Translations under genes and position numbers: made by a program
Shown here: positions 1-12,799 of the stretch, one piece after another
Numbering within the stretch: the first letter of the stretch is position 1
How the letters are laid out: the number at the start of each line of letters is the position of its first letter
Notes under the pieces: model-generated
The model's database searches: none
What the model saw: the letters and a program-made list of their open reading frames with translations, nothing else
What the model was told of the DNA's origin: nothing
NCBI GenBank assembly: GCA_026705345.1
Contig: JAPPAV010000044.1
Coordinates: forward strand, 27,070 to 91,069
Length of the DNA: 64,000 nt
Direction of reading: 5' to 3'
Origin: Gammaproteobacteria bacterium
GTDB lineage: Bacteria > Pseudomonadota > Gammaproteobacteria > Pseudomonadales > Azotimanducaceae

Positions 1-410
1 AGTACGCCGTGAGAATCGGGGGCGGCAGAAACCACCGCATGGGCCTCTACGACGCGATACTGCTCAAGGAGAACCACATCGCCGCAGCCGGGGGAATCGC
101 CAGTGCGGTGTGCCAAGCGCGCCGCCGGCACGCCGGGATGCCCGTCGAGGTGGAGGTGGAAGACCAAGATGAACTTGCGGAGGCCATCGCTGCCGGCGTG
201 GATCGGATCCTGCTGGACAATTTCTCGATCGGCGATCTGCATTCCGCCGTTGCGGCGACCGCGAAGCGAGTGCCCCTGGAGGCTTCCGGCGGGATCACCC
301 TCGACAACGTCGCCGCAGTCGCGCGGACCGGCGTGGACTACATCTCGGTGGGCGAGTTGACGAAGGACGTTACGCCAATCGACTTGTCGATGCGGTTCGT
401 TGGGGATTGA
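1..410 (+). CDS. nadC: Quinolinate phosphoribosyltransferase, C-terminal part (5' truncated by window edge)
   Basis: NadC converts quinolinate plus PRPP to nicotinate mononucleotide in cytoplasmic de novo NAD synthesis. The visible 3' part reads [25 protein letters not shown], then [25 protein letters not shown] and [14 protein letters not shown], the conserved C-terminal alpha/beta-barrel signatures of the family in the right order. The reading frame is already open at the left edge; a GTG at position 9 is an internal valine, not a start. Roughly the first half of the protein is outside the window. The gene is followed by a tRNA gene on the opposite strand. Confidence 0.95.
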   Translation, partial: YAVRIGGGRNHRMGLYDAILLKENHIAAAGGIASAVCQARRRHAGMPVEVEVEDQDELAEAIAAGVDRILLDNFSIGDLHSAVAATAKRVPLEASGGITLDNVAAVARTGVDYISVGELTKDVTPIDLSMRFVGD

Positions 411-492
411 CCGAGACCGGAACGAAGGGAAAGGTTCGATGTGCTGGCACCGACGCCCACTCGGGGACAACAGCGACCCAAGCTGAATTAAC

Positions 493-568
493 TGGTGCCG
501 GAAGGCGGACTTGAACCGCCGACCTACTGATTACGAATCAGTTGCTCTGCCGACTGAGCTATTCCGGC
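493..568 (-). tRNA. tRNA-Thr (anticodon CGT)
   Basis: The minus strand folds as a cloverleaf: acceptor GCCGGAA pairs with TTCCGGC, the D arm contains GCTCAGTCGGCAGAGC, the anticodon arm is ACTGA-TTCGTAA-TCAGT, the T arm is GGCGG-TTCAAGT-CCGCC, the discriminator is A and CCA is encoded. The anticodon CGT reads ACG threonine codons, as expected in a GC-rich genome. Length is 76 nt including CCA. Confidence 0.97.
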
Positions 569-673
569 ACTGATCGGAGAAACCACCGTGGGGCGCGAAG
601 CTTACCGGGTTGGACCGGTTGCGCCAACAGTTCGGCTGCATCAGAGCCTGCGCGTGCCGCGCGAATCCCAACG

Positions 674-2359
674 CTACGCGAACACGGCCATGTGGTCGGC
701 CGACGACTTCTGAGCGTTGCGAGTCGCTGCCATCCAATCGGAGCTCCTTGCCGTGAGAGTTGCGGGTCCGAGTAGCTGCGTTCCCTCGGAAACACCTTCG
801 GAAACGTCCGCGCGTATTCTCGGAAACTGAGGCAGTAGAGCCGGTTCGATGACTTCGCCATCCCGGCTGACGAATACGAAACCATCGTCCTCGGCCGCGA
901 TGTGGAAGGCACCGTGGTGCAGCAGCCGGTGGTGCGCGCTGCACAGCAGAACCAGGTTCGAAAGCCGGGTCTCGCCGCCGTCGATCCAATGCTCCACATG
1001 GTGCGCCTCGACGTAGCGCTGATGCGGACAGCCGGGGAAACGGCAGCGGTTGTGGTCGCGCAGCTTCAAGGCGCGCAGTAGCCGCGCCGGGACGACCCGC
1101 CGGCGGCGTTCGTAGTTCAGCAGGTTGCCCCGCGCATCCTCGATGAACTCGGTGACGTCGACATCGCAGGCGATCCGCCGGGCGTCCTCTTCGTCGACGC
1201 CCCAGTCCGGCTCGACATGATAGCGGGCACCGCCCTCGGCCGCCCGCTCGGCGAGCTCGTTGCGGTCGATGGTGAGCACCACCTCGTAGCGCTGGCCGGT
1301 GCGCCGTTCCCGGTTGCCCGGGCCGTTCGCCAGGTAGTGTTCGGCCACGTCCACGAGCGCGTCGGCATAGCGTTGCCCGGTGTTCGAGAGGTCGAACACC
1401 AACGAGGCCGGCAGGTCGTCCGATTCGGCTACATCGTCGGCAACATCCACGTCCGGGCGTTCCGCTTCCGCGGAAACATCCCGGAGGCCCCCGGCGACCC
1501 TGGCGGGTTGCGCCACGCCGTCTGGGTGTTGCCCATTCGCCGCCACCTGGACGTTGGCGGAGCCGTTCGTTTCTTGCCTCCCCGCCTGTTCCGTCTCCGG
1601 CAGCTCGGCGACGTGTTCGGCATCCGCCGTCTCGCCATCTGCCGCCGCCGGTTCGGCATCTCCCGTCGGGGCAACGGCACGGCAATCCTCCGCCAGCACG
1701 GACTCGAAGTACGCCTCCCGTTCGTCCTTCCGGGCGTCGACGACCTTCTGCAGCGCCTTGATCACGAGTGCGCCGCGCTCGGCGGGCACGGCCGCGGTGA
1801 CAACGAGCATGCCGTCCTCGTAGTGCCAGCTTAAGCTCCGCCGCTGCTCGCTCGGGATCCGTTCGACGTTGCTTCGGTCGACCCGTTCGCAGGTCCTGAC
1901 CAGACTCTCCAGCTGCGCCGCGCTGCTGCGCCCGGCGATGTCCAGCAGCATCGCCTCGGTGTCACGCGTCGCCACCCGGGTGATGGCACGCACCTTGGAG
2001 TAGCTCAGGATCCCGTCGCGGAACGCCGCGTCGATGTCCGGCAGCCGTGCCAGGGCCCGGCCGATGCGGATGCGCTCCCGGGCGGCGCACGGTCCAAGCC
2101 CGCAGCGGTGGTCCAGCCAGTTGCCGAGACTGCAGTAGCCGCGCTCGTCCCAGCCGCGCCTGCGGTCCATGGCGGCGACGAGCTTGATGAAGCGCCAGTC
2201 CGCGAGGTTGATGTGGGCGGCCATGTCCGTGACGGCACAACGCAGTTCGGCGGGGTCGTCGGGGATGAAGTCGAGTTCCGGGGATTCTTCGAGGACGGAA
2301 TAGTCATCTTCGGGAATGAACTCGGCGTATTGCACGGTTTCTTGGGCGGGGTGGGACAT
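674..2359 (-). CDS. DUF222 / HNH endonuclease family protein
   Basis: A 561-residue protein if the ATG at 2359 is used. Residues about 30-200 match the helical DUF222 region (DWRFIKLVAAMDRR, SLGNWLDHRCGLG, AARERIRIGRALARLPDIDAAF, LSYSKVRAITRV). Residues about 435-482 form a Zn-type HNH nuclease (CRFPGC, EAHHVEHW, LSNLVLLCSAHHRLLHHG). A low-complexity acidic Ala/Glu/Pro linker of about 100 residues joins them. The frame stays open to a GTG at 2476 and an ATG at 2428, but the upstream stretch is AT-rich and promoter-like, so the 2359 start is preferred; no clear Shine-Dalgarno supports any of the three. DUF222-HNH proteins are multicopy in many GC-rich bacteria and their role is unclear. Nuclease activity is inferred from the intact HNH residues. 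Confidence 0.88.
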   Translation of the reverse strand: MSHPAQETVQYAEFIPEDDYSVLEESPELDFIPDDPAELRCAVTDMAAHINLADWRFIKLVAAMDRRRGWDERGYCSLGNWLDHRCGLGPCAARERIRIGRALARLPDIDAAFRDGILSYSKVRAITRVATRDTEAMLLDIAGRSSAAQLESLVRTCERVDRSNVERIPSEQRRSLSWHYEDGMLVVTAAVPAERGALVIKALQKVVDARKDEREAYFESVLAEDCRAVAPTGDAEPAAADGETADAEHVAELPETEQAGRQETNGSANVQVAANGQHPDGVAQPARVAGGLRDVSAEAERPDVDVADDVAESDDLPASLVFDLSNTGQRYADALVDVAEHYLANGPGNRERRTGQRYEVVLTIDRNELAERAAEGGARYHVEPDWGVDEEDARRIACDVDVTEFIEDARGNLLNYERRRRVVPARLLRALKLRDHNRCRFPGCPHQRYVEAHHVEHWIDGGETRLSNLVLLCSAHHRLLHHGAFHIAAEDDGFVFVSRDGEVIEPALLPQFPRIRADVSEGVSEGTQLLGPATLTARSSDWMAATRNAQKSSADHMAVFA

Positions 2360-2379
2360 AGTTGTGACCGAGAATGCAA

Positions 2380-2460
2380 TGACACGATTTAGACTGTATA
2401 TATTATCAGTATAACTTTCATTTATCATTGTTTTTATTGAAAAATAGTGTCTCTTTCTCC
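2380..2460 (-). promoter_or_regulatory. AT-rich putative promoter region of the DUF222-HNH gene
   Basis: In otherwise GC-rich DNA this stretch is strikingly AT-rich. Read on the minus strand it contains TATACT at about 2413-2408 and ATAATATATAC just downstream, suitable as -10 elements for a transcript starting shortly before the ATG at 2359. No convincing -35 box is visible. Confidence 0.4.
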
Positions 2461-2794
2461 CTTCGGTTTTCTTCACGCGAGTGGCACCCCCGTCTCTGGG
2501 AGGACGTCGAACCCTTGCTCGGGGTGTCTCGCACGAGTCGTTGCTACGAATCTCGACCGATCCGCAACGGCATCCCCAACGCCCGTCGTCAAGCGACCAT
2601 CAGAAACTGCCCCCCTGGCGACACGAAAACAGACCCCTCTGGATCAACGGCACAGCGCTGACGACCCTGGCCGATGGCTGCTTCCGCCTTCACGACGCCG
2701 CCTTCGAGGTCGCCGCGGGTGCGTTGAGCAGGCCGACGCGGCGCTTCTCGACACTCGTGGTCGCTCGTATCGCCTCGGGCGGTTCGCCGAGGGC

Positions 2795-2819
2795 GGGACG
2801 GGACAAGGCCGTCCCCTGC
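2795..2819 (-). repeat. Degenerate REP element (A type) in a gene-free stretch
   Basis: On the minus strand it reads GCAGGGGACGG-CCTTGT-CCCGTCCC, a diverged copy of the GTAG / GGGACGGG / CTTGT / CCCGTCCC repeat found elsewhere in this window. The surrounding stretch 2477-2873 has no ORF with recognisable protein features; I see nothing else in it. Confidence 0.65.
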
Positions 2820-2873
2820 GGTCACAGTCCGGTCAAGTACCACTGCGAGCACCGCTCGGGTGACGCATGCCAC

Positions 2874-3281
2874 CTACGCACATGGTCTTCCCCCGGGGAA
2901 CACCCGGCAGATCGTCCGACCGGTTGAATCGGTCACCCTCGCCGTCCAGCTCTCACCCCCGTTCGCGGTCACATCGTAGACGACGCCGTCGTCGCTCGAC
3001 GGCTTCCAGTCGATCGCGTCGGTCAGGGTGGCAATGCCGTTCGCCGCGTCGTATCGGCCGGCGCCGTAGATGCCCGTACGGAGCTTGTGGTCCTCCTGGA
3101 AGACCTCGATGGTCGTCACCTGCCTCACCAGCGCGGCATCCCGGGCCGTGCCGACGTAGTCCCGGTACGCGGGCACGGCGATCGCGGCCACGACGGCGAT
3201 GACGGCCAGGACGATCAGGAGTTCCAGCAGCGAGAACCCCGTCGGCGGTCGGCGTGTTTTAACGCTCCCGGGCCACGCCAT
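2874..3281 (-). CDS. Type IV pilin-like prepilin (second of two)
   Basis: A 135-residue protein with a class III signal: MAWPGSVKTRRPPTG, then F at +1 and SLLELLIVLAVIAVVA, the hydrophobic N-helix with Glu5. PilD would cleave after the Gly. The globular part carries no recognised domain and ends in a region with one Cys pair (TICRVF...PCA). The ATG at 3281 lies 1 nt after the TGA stop of the upstream prepilin, so the two are co-transcribed and probably translationally coupled. It could be the major pilin, a minor pilin or a T2SS-type pseudopilin. The adjacent pilBCD on the other strand favours the type IV pilus. Confidence 0.85.
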   Translation of the reverse strand: MAWPGSVKTRRPPTGFSLLELLIVLAVIAVVAAIAVPAYRDYVGTARDAALVRQVTTIEVFQEDHKLRTGIYGAGRYDAANGIATLTDAIDWKPSSDDGVVYDVTANGGESWTARVTDSTGRTICRVFPGGRPCA

Positions 3282-3282
3282 C

Positions 3283-3741
3283 TCAAACGTCGGCCCAGGC
3301 GATGCTCCGGGTCTCGACCGCGGCAAAGTCGCCGTACTGCGGCCGCGTCAGCGTGACCACCACGTCGTGGGTGGCGAACGTGCCGGTAGTCGACACGCCC
3401 ACGACGCCTCCCGCATCGCTGGCGGAAGCCGCGTAGGCGTCGGTGCCGTCGGGCGCTTTCCCGCCCTCGCCGTTCAACGCCTGGATCCACGCCGCGTTGG
3501 TGTAGTCGGCATCGGCCTGCACGGCGTCGAGGGTGCCGATGGCGATTTCCGTCCGCAGCCGACGGAACTCCGACTCGATGAAACGAACTCCCTGCCTGTA
3601 GTGCGTACTGACTTTCGTCATGTTCGAGCTTTCGACGTAGCTCCTATAGGCGGGAATCGCTGCTGCCGCCAGTACGCCGATTATTGCCACCGCGATCATC
3701 AGTTCGATGAGCGAAAAACCGTGCTGTGCTCTTAGTCGCAT
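3283..3741 (-). CDS. Type IV pilin (PilA/PilE-like prepilin)
   Basis: A 152-residue prepilin starting MRLRAQHG, then FSLIELMIAVAIIGVLAAAAIPAYRSYVE, the canonical type III signal with cleavage between Gly8 and Phe. A GGAGG lies about 11 nt before the ATG at 3741; longer in-frame starts would give an unusually long leader. The rest is a variable globular domain without a clear C-terminal disulphide pair. It is the first gene of a two-prepilin unit and is divergent from pilB across about 240 nt that must hold both promoters. The product would be an inner-membrane prepilin assembled into the pilus fibre. Confidence 0.9.
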   Translation of the reverse strand: MRLRAQHGFSLIELMIAVAIIGVLAAAAIPAYRSYVESSNMTKVSTHYRQGVRFIESEFRRLRTEIAIGTLDAVQADADYTNAAWIQALNGEGGKAPDGTDAYAASASDAGGVVGVSTTGTFATHDVVVTLTRPQYGDFAAVETRSIAWADV

Positions 3742-3980
3742 TGCCTTCGCAACCTCCGACAAATCAAGTGCGTTGTTGGAATCGAACATACGTCGCCACA
3801 ACGTCGAGGGAGTCGGGACGGGCGAATTTCCTACAGCAGAAAACGCGAATTCCCGACACCCCCGTAGGAGATCTGCCGGTTCGCGGGAGACGCCCAACGG
3901 CTAGAGTGCTGGGTGTCTGGGCAAGGGAGCCCAGTGCGGCACAGGCACGACGGTCGCTCCCCGACTAGGGAACCCGAACC

Positions 3981-5587
<1,607 letters not shown>

Positions 5588-5591
<4 letters not shown>

Positions 5592-6808
5592 CCGACGCGA
5601 ACGCATACGTCTGGACCGGCGTGGATCGCCTGGGTCGAAACACCACGGGCGAACTGGACGCCGACTCCCCCAAGGCCGCACGTGCCCTGCTCCGCCGGCG
5701 GGGCATCACGCCGAGACGCGTTCGCCGCAAGCAGGCGCCGGGGGTTGGCGGATGGCGAGGAAAACGGCGCGTCAAATCGGACGACATTGCGGTCTTCAGC
5801 CGGCAGATGGCAACCATGCTGCGGGCGGGCATCCCCATTGTTCACGCGTTCGACGTGGTCGCGAAGAGTGCACGAAGCCCCAAACTCGTGGCCGTGATCG
5901 AAACCGTTCGCCAAGACACTGCCGAAGGCGCGCCGCTTACATCCGCCCTGGCAAAGTTCCCGGGCGTGTTCGACGACCTCTACGTCAGCCTGGTCGGTGT
6001 GGGCGAACAGTCGGGAGCCCTGGAGACCATGTTGGAGCGTATCGCGACCTACCAGGAGCGCACCCAATCGACGAGACGCAAGCTCGGCAAGGCGATGACG
6101 TATCCCGCCGTGGTCGTCGTGGCTGCCGCGTTAGTCACCGTACTCCTCCTGATCCACGTCGTCCCGCAATTCGAGACGGTGTTCGCCGGTGTCGGCGCGG
6201 ATCTCCCGGCGTTCACGCGGTTCGTGATCGGGATCTCCGACGACCTGCGCCAGCAATGGCCTACCCTACTTGCGGTTGGAACGTTCGTCGTCCTCGGATT
6301 CGCGACGGCGCATCGTCGATCGCGGCGTTTCCGCGATCTGCGCGATCGTTGTGTCATCAAGTCACCGATCGCCGGCGAGGTCGTCATTAAGGCGTCCGTG
6401 GCGCGCTTCGCCCGCACCTTGGCTACGTCCGTGGCGGCCGGCATGCCACTCGTGGAAGCGCTGCGCGCGGTGGTGGACACCACCGGCAACGTCGTCTACG
6501 CCCGGGCGATCCGGCGCTTAAGCGACGAAGTCGCCGCGGGTCAGCCGCTCGCCGCGTCGATGCGCGACTGCCGGGTGTTCCCGGACATGATCGTGCAGAT
6601 GGTCGCCATCGGCGAGGAGTCCGGTAGCCTCGACGACATGCTGGCACGCGCCGCAACGCACTTCGAAGCCCAGCTGGACGCGGCCGTCGACCGCCTGACG
6701 GCACTGGTCGAGCCGGCGCTGATGGGGATCCTCGGAATCGTCGTGGGCGGCCTCGTGGTCGCCATGTATCTGCCGGTCTTCCAACTGGGTACAGCATTCG
6801 GCGGCTGA
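5588..6808 (+). CDS. pilC: Type IV pilus inner-membrane platform protein PilC
   Basis: A 406-residue protein starting at a GTG inside the pilB stop (GTGA overlap). The in-frame sequence upstream of this is only a shadow of pilB. Two T2SSF repeats are visible: FSRQMATMLRAGIPIVHAFD... and FARTLATSVAAGMPLVEALR..., each followed by the GEQSG / GEESGSLD motif. Membrane segments include VVVVAAALVTVLLLIHVVP and the C-terminal GILGIVVGGLVVAMYLPVFQLG. The length is normal for PilC, which forms the inner-membrane platform on which PilB acts. Confidence 0.95.
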
Positions 6809-6842
6809 CGCGAACTCCCGAAGCGAGCGGCCTGCGGATACA

Positions 6843-7745
6843 ATGCCCTATGGTGCCCGCGAGGGCGCGCGCCCTCGCCCTGGAATCGAAACCATCGACT
6901 TTTCCCCGACACCGCCTTGGACCGCCGCCCTGCTGACATCGCTGGCCGGATTGTGCGTGGGCAGCTTCCTGAACGTCGTGATCGACCGTCTTCCGATCAT
7001 GCTCCGCCGACAGTGGCGGATGCACGCGTTGGAGACGCTGAATATTGAACCGCCGCCCGCTTCCCGCTTCAACCTGGCCACGCCGCGATCTCATTGTCCT
7101 GTCTGTGGTAGCGTCGTGAAGGCTCTGCACAACGTCCCTGTCCTCAGTTGGATGGTGTTGCGGGGGCGCTGTGCGAAATGCGGCTCTCCCATCCCGGTGC
7201 GGCTTCCGGCGGTGGAACTCGCGGGGGCGGCGCTCGCCATCGCCGCGATTGCCCTCTGGGGATTCCAGTGGATCGCCCTGGCGTACTACGTCTTCCTGAT
7301 GGTGCTCTTGGCATCGGCCCTGATCGACGCCGAAACCACGCTCCTTCCCGACCAGCTCACCCTGCCCTTGCTTTGGCTCGGACTGCTGGCCGCCACCGCG
7401 TTCGAAGCAACACCCACGCTCTTCGATGCCATGGCCGGTGCGGTAACCGGCTACCTCTCGCTTTGGCTCGTCTACTGGGCGTTCCGCCTGGTGACGCGTC
7501 GCGAAGGCATGGGCTACGGGGATTTCAAGCTCATGGCCGCAATCGGCGCCTGGCTCGGTTGGCAAACGGTACCTGCGGTCATTCTGGTCGCCGCGGTACT
7601 CGGACTCGTCTACGCCGTGGTGAGAATCCTGCGCCGAAGGGCTACCCGGGGAACCCCGATCCCGTTCGGACCATTCCTGGCCGTCGCCGCGACCGCCGCG
7701 TTGTTCGCGTCCACACGGGGTATCACCTTCGTGATCGTTCCATGA
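6843..7745 (+). CDS. pilD: Prepilin peptidase / N-methyltransferase PilD
   Basis: A 300-residue polytopic membrane aspartic protease that cleaves prepilins and N-methylates the new Phe1. TM1 holds the VGSFLNVVIDRLP signature. The cytosolic zinc loop has CPVC near residue 85 and CAKC near 110. The catalytic aspartates are in SALIDAETTLLPD and the GMGYGDFKL motif (GxGD type). The last codons overlap coaE (ATGA). Substrates in this window are the two prepilins at 2.9-3.7 kb. The exact start is uncertain by about 20 residues. Confidence 0.95.
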   Translation: MPYGAREGARPRPGIETIDFSPTPPWTAALLTSLAGLCVGSFLNVVIDRLPIMLRRQWRMHALETLNIEPPPASRFNLATPRSHCPVCGSVVKALHNVPVLSWMVLRGRCAKCGSPIPVRLPAVELAGAALAIAAIALWGFQWIALAYYVFLMVLLASALIDAETTLLPDQLTLPLLWLGLLAATAFEATPTLFDAMAGAVTGYLSLWLVYWAFRLVTRREGMGYGDFKLMAAIGAWLGWQTVPAVILVAAVLGLVYAVVRILRRRATRGTPIPFGPFLAVAATAALFASTRGITFVIVP

Positions 7746-8353
7746 GACAAAAGCCCATGGTCGTCGGCATCGCGGGGGGGATCGGCAGCGGCAAAACGGC
7801 GGTTTCGGATCGATTCCGCTCGCTTGGCATCGAGATCGCCGACGCGGACGTCGCCTCCCGCCGGGTCGTCGAACCGGGTGAGCCCGCGCTCAACGCGATC
7901 GCCGACCGGTTCGGACCCGACGTATTCCTCGGTGACGGCACCTTGAACCGACCGGTACTGCGCGAACGGGTCTTCCAGGACGCGAGCGAACGCCGGTGGC
8001 TGGAGTCGCTTCTCCATCCCCTCATCAACCAATGGATCCGGGACGTGCTTGAAGCCGCGCCATCACCCTACGCGATTCTCGTCAATCCCCTGATGCGCCA
8101 CCGCGACCCCCGCGCCGACCGCATTCTCGTCGTCGACGTGCCGGAAGAAACCCAGATCGAGCGGGCGATGGCCCGGGATGGCGTCGCGGAGTCACAGGTC
8201 AGGGCGATCCTCGCGAGCCAGATCGGCCGTCGCTCACGGCTCAGCCTCGCCGACGACGTCATCACCAACGACGGCAGCCTGGAGGATCTGCACTGCGCGG
8301 TGGACGGGCTCCATGCGCGTTACCTTGAGGCCGCCGCCTTGAGCCGCCCGTAG
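7742..8353 (+). CDS. coaE: Dephospho-CoA kinase
   Basis: A 203-residue P-loop kinase performing the last step of CoA synthesis. It has Walker A GIAGGIGSGKTAV at the N-terminus, IADADVASRRVVEPGEPAL, the LLHPLI motif and VVDVPEETQIERAMARDG. The ATG at 7742 overlaps the pilD stop; the upstream open frame is a shadow of pilD. The position after pilD is the usual gammaproteobacterial order. The TAG stop (8351-8353) is contributed by the GTAG foot of a REP element. Confidence 0.95.
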   Translation: MRQKPMVVGIAGGIGSGKTAVSDRFRSLGIEIADADVASRRVVEPGEPALNAIADRFGPDVFLGDGTLNRPVLRERVFQDASERRWLESLLHPLINQWIRDVLEAAPSPYAILVNPLMRHRDPRADRILVVDVPEETQIERAMARDGVAESQVRAILASQIGRRSRLSLADDVITNDGSLEDLHCAVDGLHARYLEAAALSRP

Positions 8354-8534
8354 GGGCGGGGCTTGTCCCCGCCCGCGTTTCCATCTCCGCTTGCCAACGG
8401 TCCACCGAGGACGGGACGGGACAAGCCCGTCCCCTACGGTTGGTGCCGCGCCGCATCGTCGGGGTGAACCTTGCGGTCGCCCGCGCCGGACGTGCGAGTG
8501 TGGGATTCCGGGACGGGACAAGCCCGTCCCCTAC
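8350..8534. repeat. REP cluster between convergent coaE and argJ
   Basis: There are three complete copies and one partial copy. 8350-8374 (+) is GTAG with stem GGGCGGGG / CCCCGCCC and loop CTTGT (D type). 8413-8437 (-) and 8510-8534 (-) have stem GGGACGGG / CCCGTCCC and loop CTTGT (A type). About 8467-8493 (+) is a half copy of the B type (CCTTGCGGTCGCCCGCGCC). The outermost GTAG feet lie on the stop codons of coaE and argJ, so the cluster fills the whole convergent gap. Hairpins from both sides could act as bidirectional transcript ends, though no T-run is present. Confidence 0.9.
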
Positions 8535-9745
8535 GTTCGATACTCCGCGTTGATGCGGATGTACTCGTAGGACAGATCGGTGGTCCACACGGTTTCCGAC
8601 GCATCGCCCTGTCCCAAGGTGACGCGCACAGTGAATTCGTCCTTGGCCATCACCGCAGCACCTGCCTCTTCTGTGTATTCGTCCGCGACCAGGCCCCCGC
8701 GCGCCACGCAGACATCGTCGAGGTAGAGACCGACCGCGTCCGGGTCGAGGCCCGCCACGTCCGCCCGGCCGATCGCCATGCAGAACCTTCCCCAATTGGG
8801 GTCGCCGGCGAAGATGGCGGTCTTCACCAAGGGCGAATGGGCGATCGTATAGGCGATGGCCAGGCAGTCCGCACTGCTCCGCCCCTCTTCCACACGAACA
8901 GTGACGAACTTGGTGGCACCCTCGCCGTCCCGCGCCGTGCGCTGGGCCAGATCCACGGCCAACGGCATCAACGCGTCGAGCAGTTCGCCGTATCCCGGGT
9001 CGTCGCGGCCCGACACCGGCGTGCCGCCCGCCTGTCCGGTTGCCATCACCACGAAGGCGTCGTTGGTGGACGTATCGCCGTCCACCGTCACGCGATTGAG
9101 ACTGCCTTCTGCCAGGTCCCTCGCCAAGCATTGGACGGCGTCCTCGGAGGCGGCGGCGTCGGTACCCAGGAATGCCAGCATCGTCGCCATGTCCGGTCGG
9201 ATCATGCCCGATCCCTTGACGATGCCCGTGGCACGGATGGGATGGCCCCCGACTTTGCCCGTCGCCGAAACCGCCTTTGGTGCCGTGTCCGTCGTCATGA
9301 TCGCCCGTGCGGCATCCGCCCACCCATCCGGCCGGGCGACGCCCACGGCCGCATCGATCCCCCGGCGCATGGCGTCCATGTCCAGGAACTCGCCGATCAC
9401 GCCCGTGGAGAACGGCAACACATCGGTGTCCACGACGCCGATCCGCGATGCCAAGTGTTCACAGGTCGATCGGGCGTCCGCGAGACCGCGTTCCCCGGTG
9501 GCGGCGTTGGCATTGCCGCTGTTGACCACCAGTGCCCGCGCGCCGCCGACGCGTTCCCGCGCGACCACTACCGGTGCCGCCTGAAACGCGTTCTCCGTGA
9601 AGACGCCGCCGACGCTGCAGCCGACATCGAGAAGAACGACGGCCAGGTCGAGGCGATCGTTGTATTTGACGCCGGCGGCGGCGGTACCCAGGCGGATTCC
9701 GTCGATGGGAAGCAATTCGCCCATCGGCGGCAAATTGACGGCCAT
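8531..9745 (-). CDS. argJ: Bifunctional glutamate N-acetyltransferase / ornithine acetyltransferase
   Basis: A 404-residue ArgJ that recycles the acetyl group between N-acetylornithine and glutamate in arginine synthesis. Family marks are GVFTENAFQAAPV, ALVVNSGNANAATG, STGVIGE, and the autoproteolysis region KGSGMIRPDMATML, cleaved before the Thr. The C-terminus is the usual WTTDLSYEYIRINAEYRT. The ATG at 9745 with AAGGA 7 nt upstream is chosen over an in-frame TTG two codons earlier. The gene lies 45 nt downstream of secA on the same strand. Its TAG stop is the GTAG foot of a REP copy. Confidence 0.96.
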   Translation of the reverse strand: MAVNLPPMGELLPIDGIRLGTAAAGVKYNDRLDLAVVLLDVGCSVGGVFTENAFQAAPVVVARERVGGARALVVNSGNANAATGERGLADARSTCEHLASRIGVVDTDVLPFSTGVIGEFLDMDAMRRGIDAAVGVARPDGWADAARAIMTTDTAPKAVSATGKVGGHPIRATGIVKGSGMIRPDMATMLAFLGTDAAASEDAVQCLARDLAEGSLNRVTVDGDTSTNDAFVVMATGQAGGTPVSGRDDPGYGELLDALMPLAVDLAQRTARDGEGATKFVTVRVEEGRSSADCLAIAYTIAHSPLVKTAIFAGDPNWGRFCMAIGRADVAGLDPDAVGLYLDDVCVARGGLVADEYTEEAGAAVMAKDEFTVRVTLGQGDASETVWTTDLSYEYIRINAEYRT

Positions 9746-9790
9746 TCTCAAGTCCTTGGAAGTCGAGTCGCGGTCGGACCGGCAAGCGCC

Positions 9791-12589
<2,799 letters not shown>

Positions 12590-12694
12590 TCGATGCGATG
12601 TCGGTGCTTGGTTGGGGCGGGCATTCTACTCCGATGCGCCGACTGCCGCTTGCAGACCCCGCGACAAAGAGGTCAAACCAGGGCAGAACGCGTC

Positions 12695-12768
12695 GGGCGA
12701 CCCTTGCGGTCGCCCGCGCCCGGCATGCCAGCCCTCCGACCGCAGGCGGGGACAAGCCCCGCCCCTAC
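12695..12768. repeat. REP pair between secA and rtcB
   Basis: 12695-12715 (+) has stem GGGCGACC / GGTCGCCC with loop CTTGC (B type, GTAG foot degraded). 12744-12768 (-) is the D type ending CCCCGCCCCTAC, i.e. GTAG foot, GGGCGGGG-type stem and CTTGT loop. They are inverted relative to each other, as in a BIME. Confidence 0.85.
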
Positions 12769-12799
12769 GAACCCGGGCGGCGAGTCCGAATTCCGTGAG

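Noticed and set aside
2589..2873. Minus-strand ORF containing GDGLVPSRP
   Set aside because: That peptide is the translation of the A-type REP and recurs in many false ORFs of the window; no other protein feature.
8350..8534. CRISPR array from regularly placed palindromes
   Set aside because: Repeats differ in type and orientation, spacers are not uniform, and no cas gene exists; these are REP elements.
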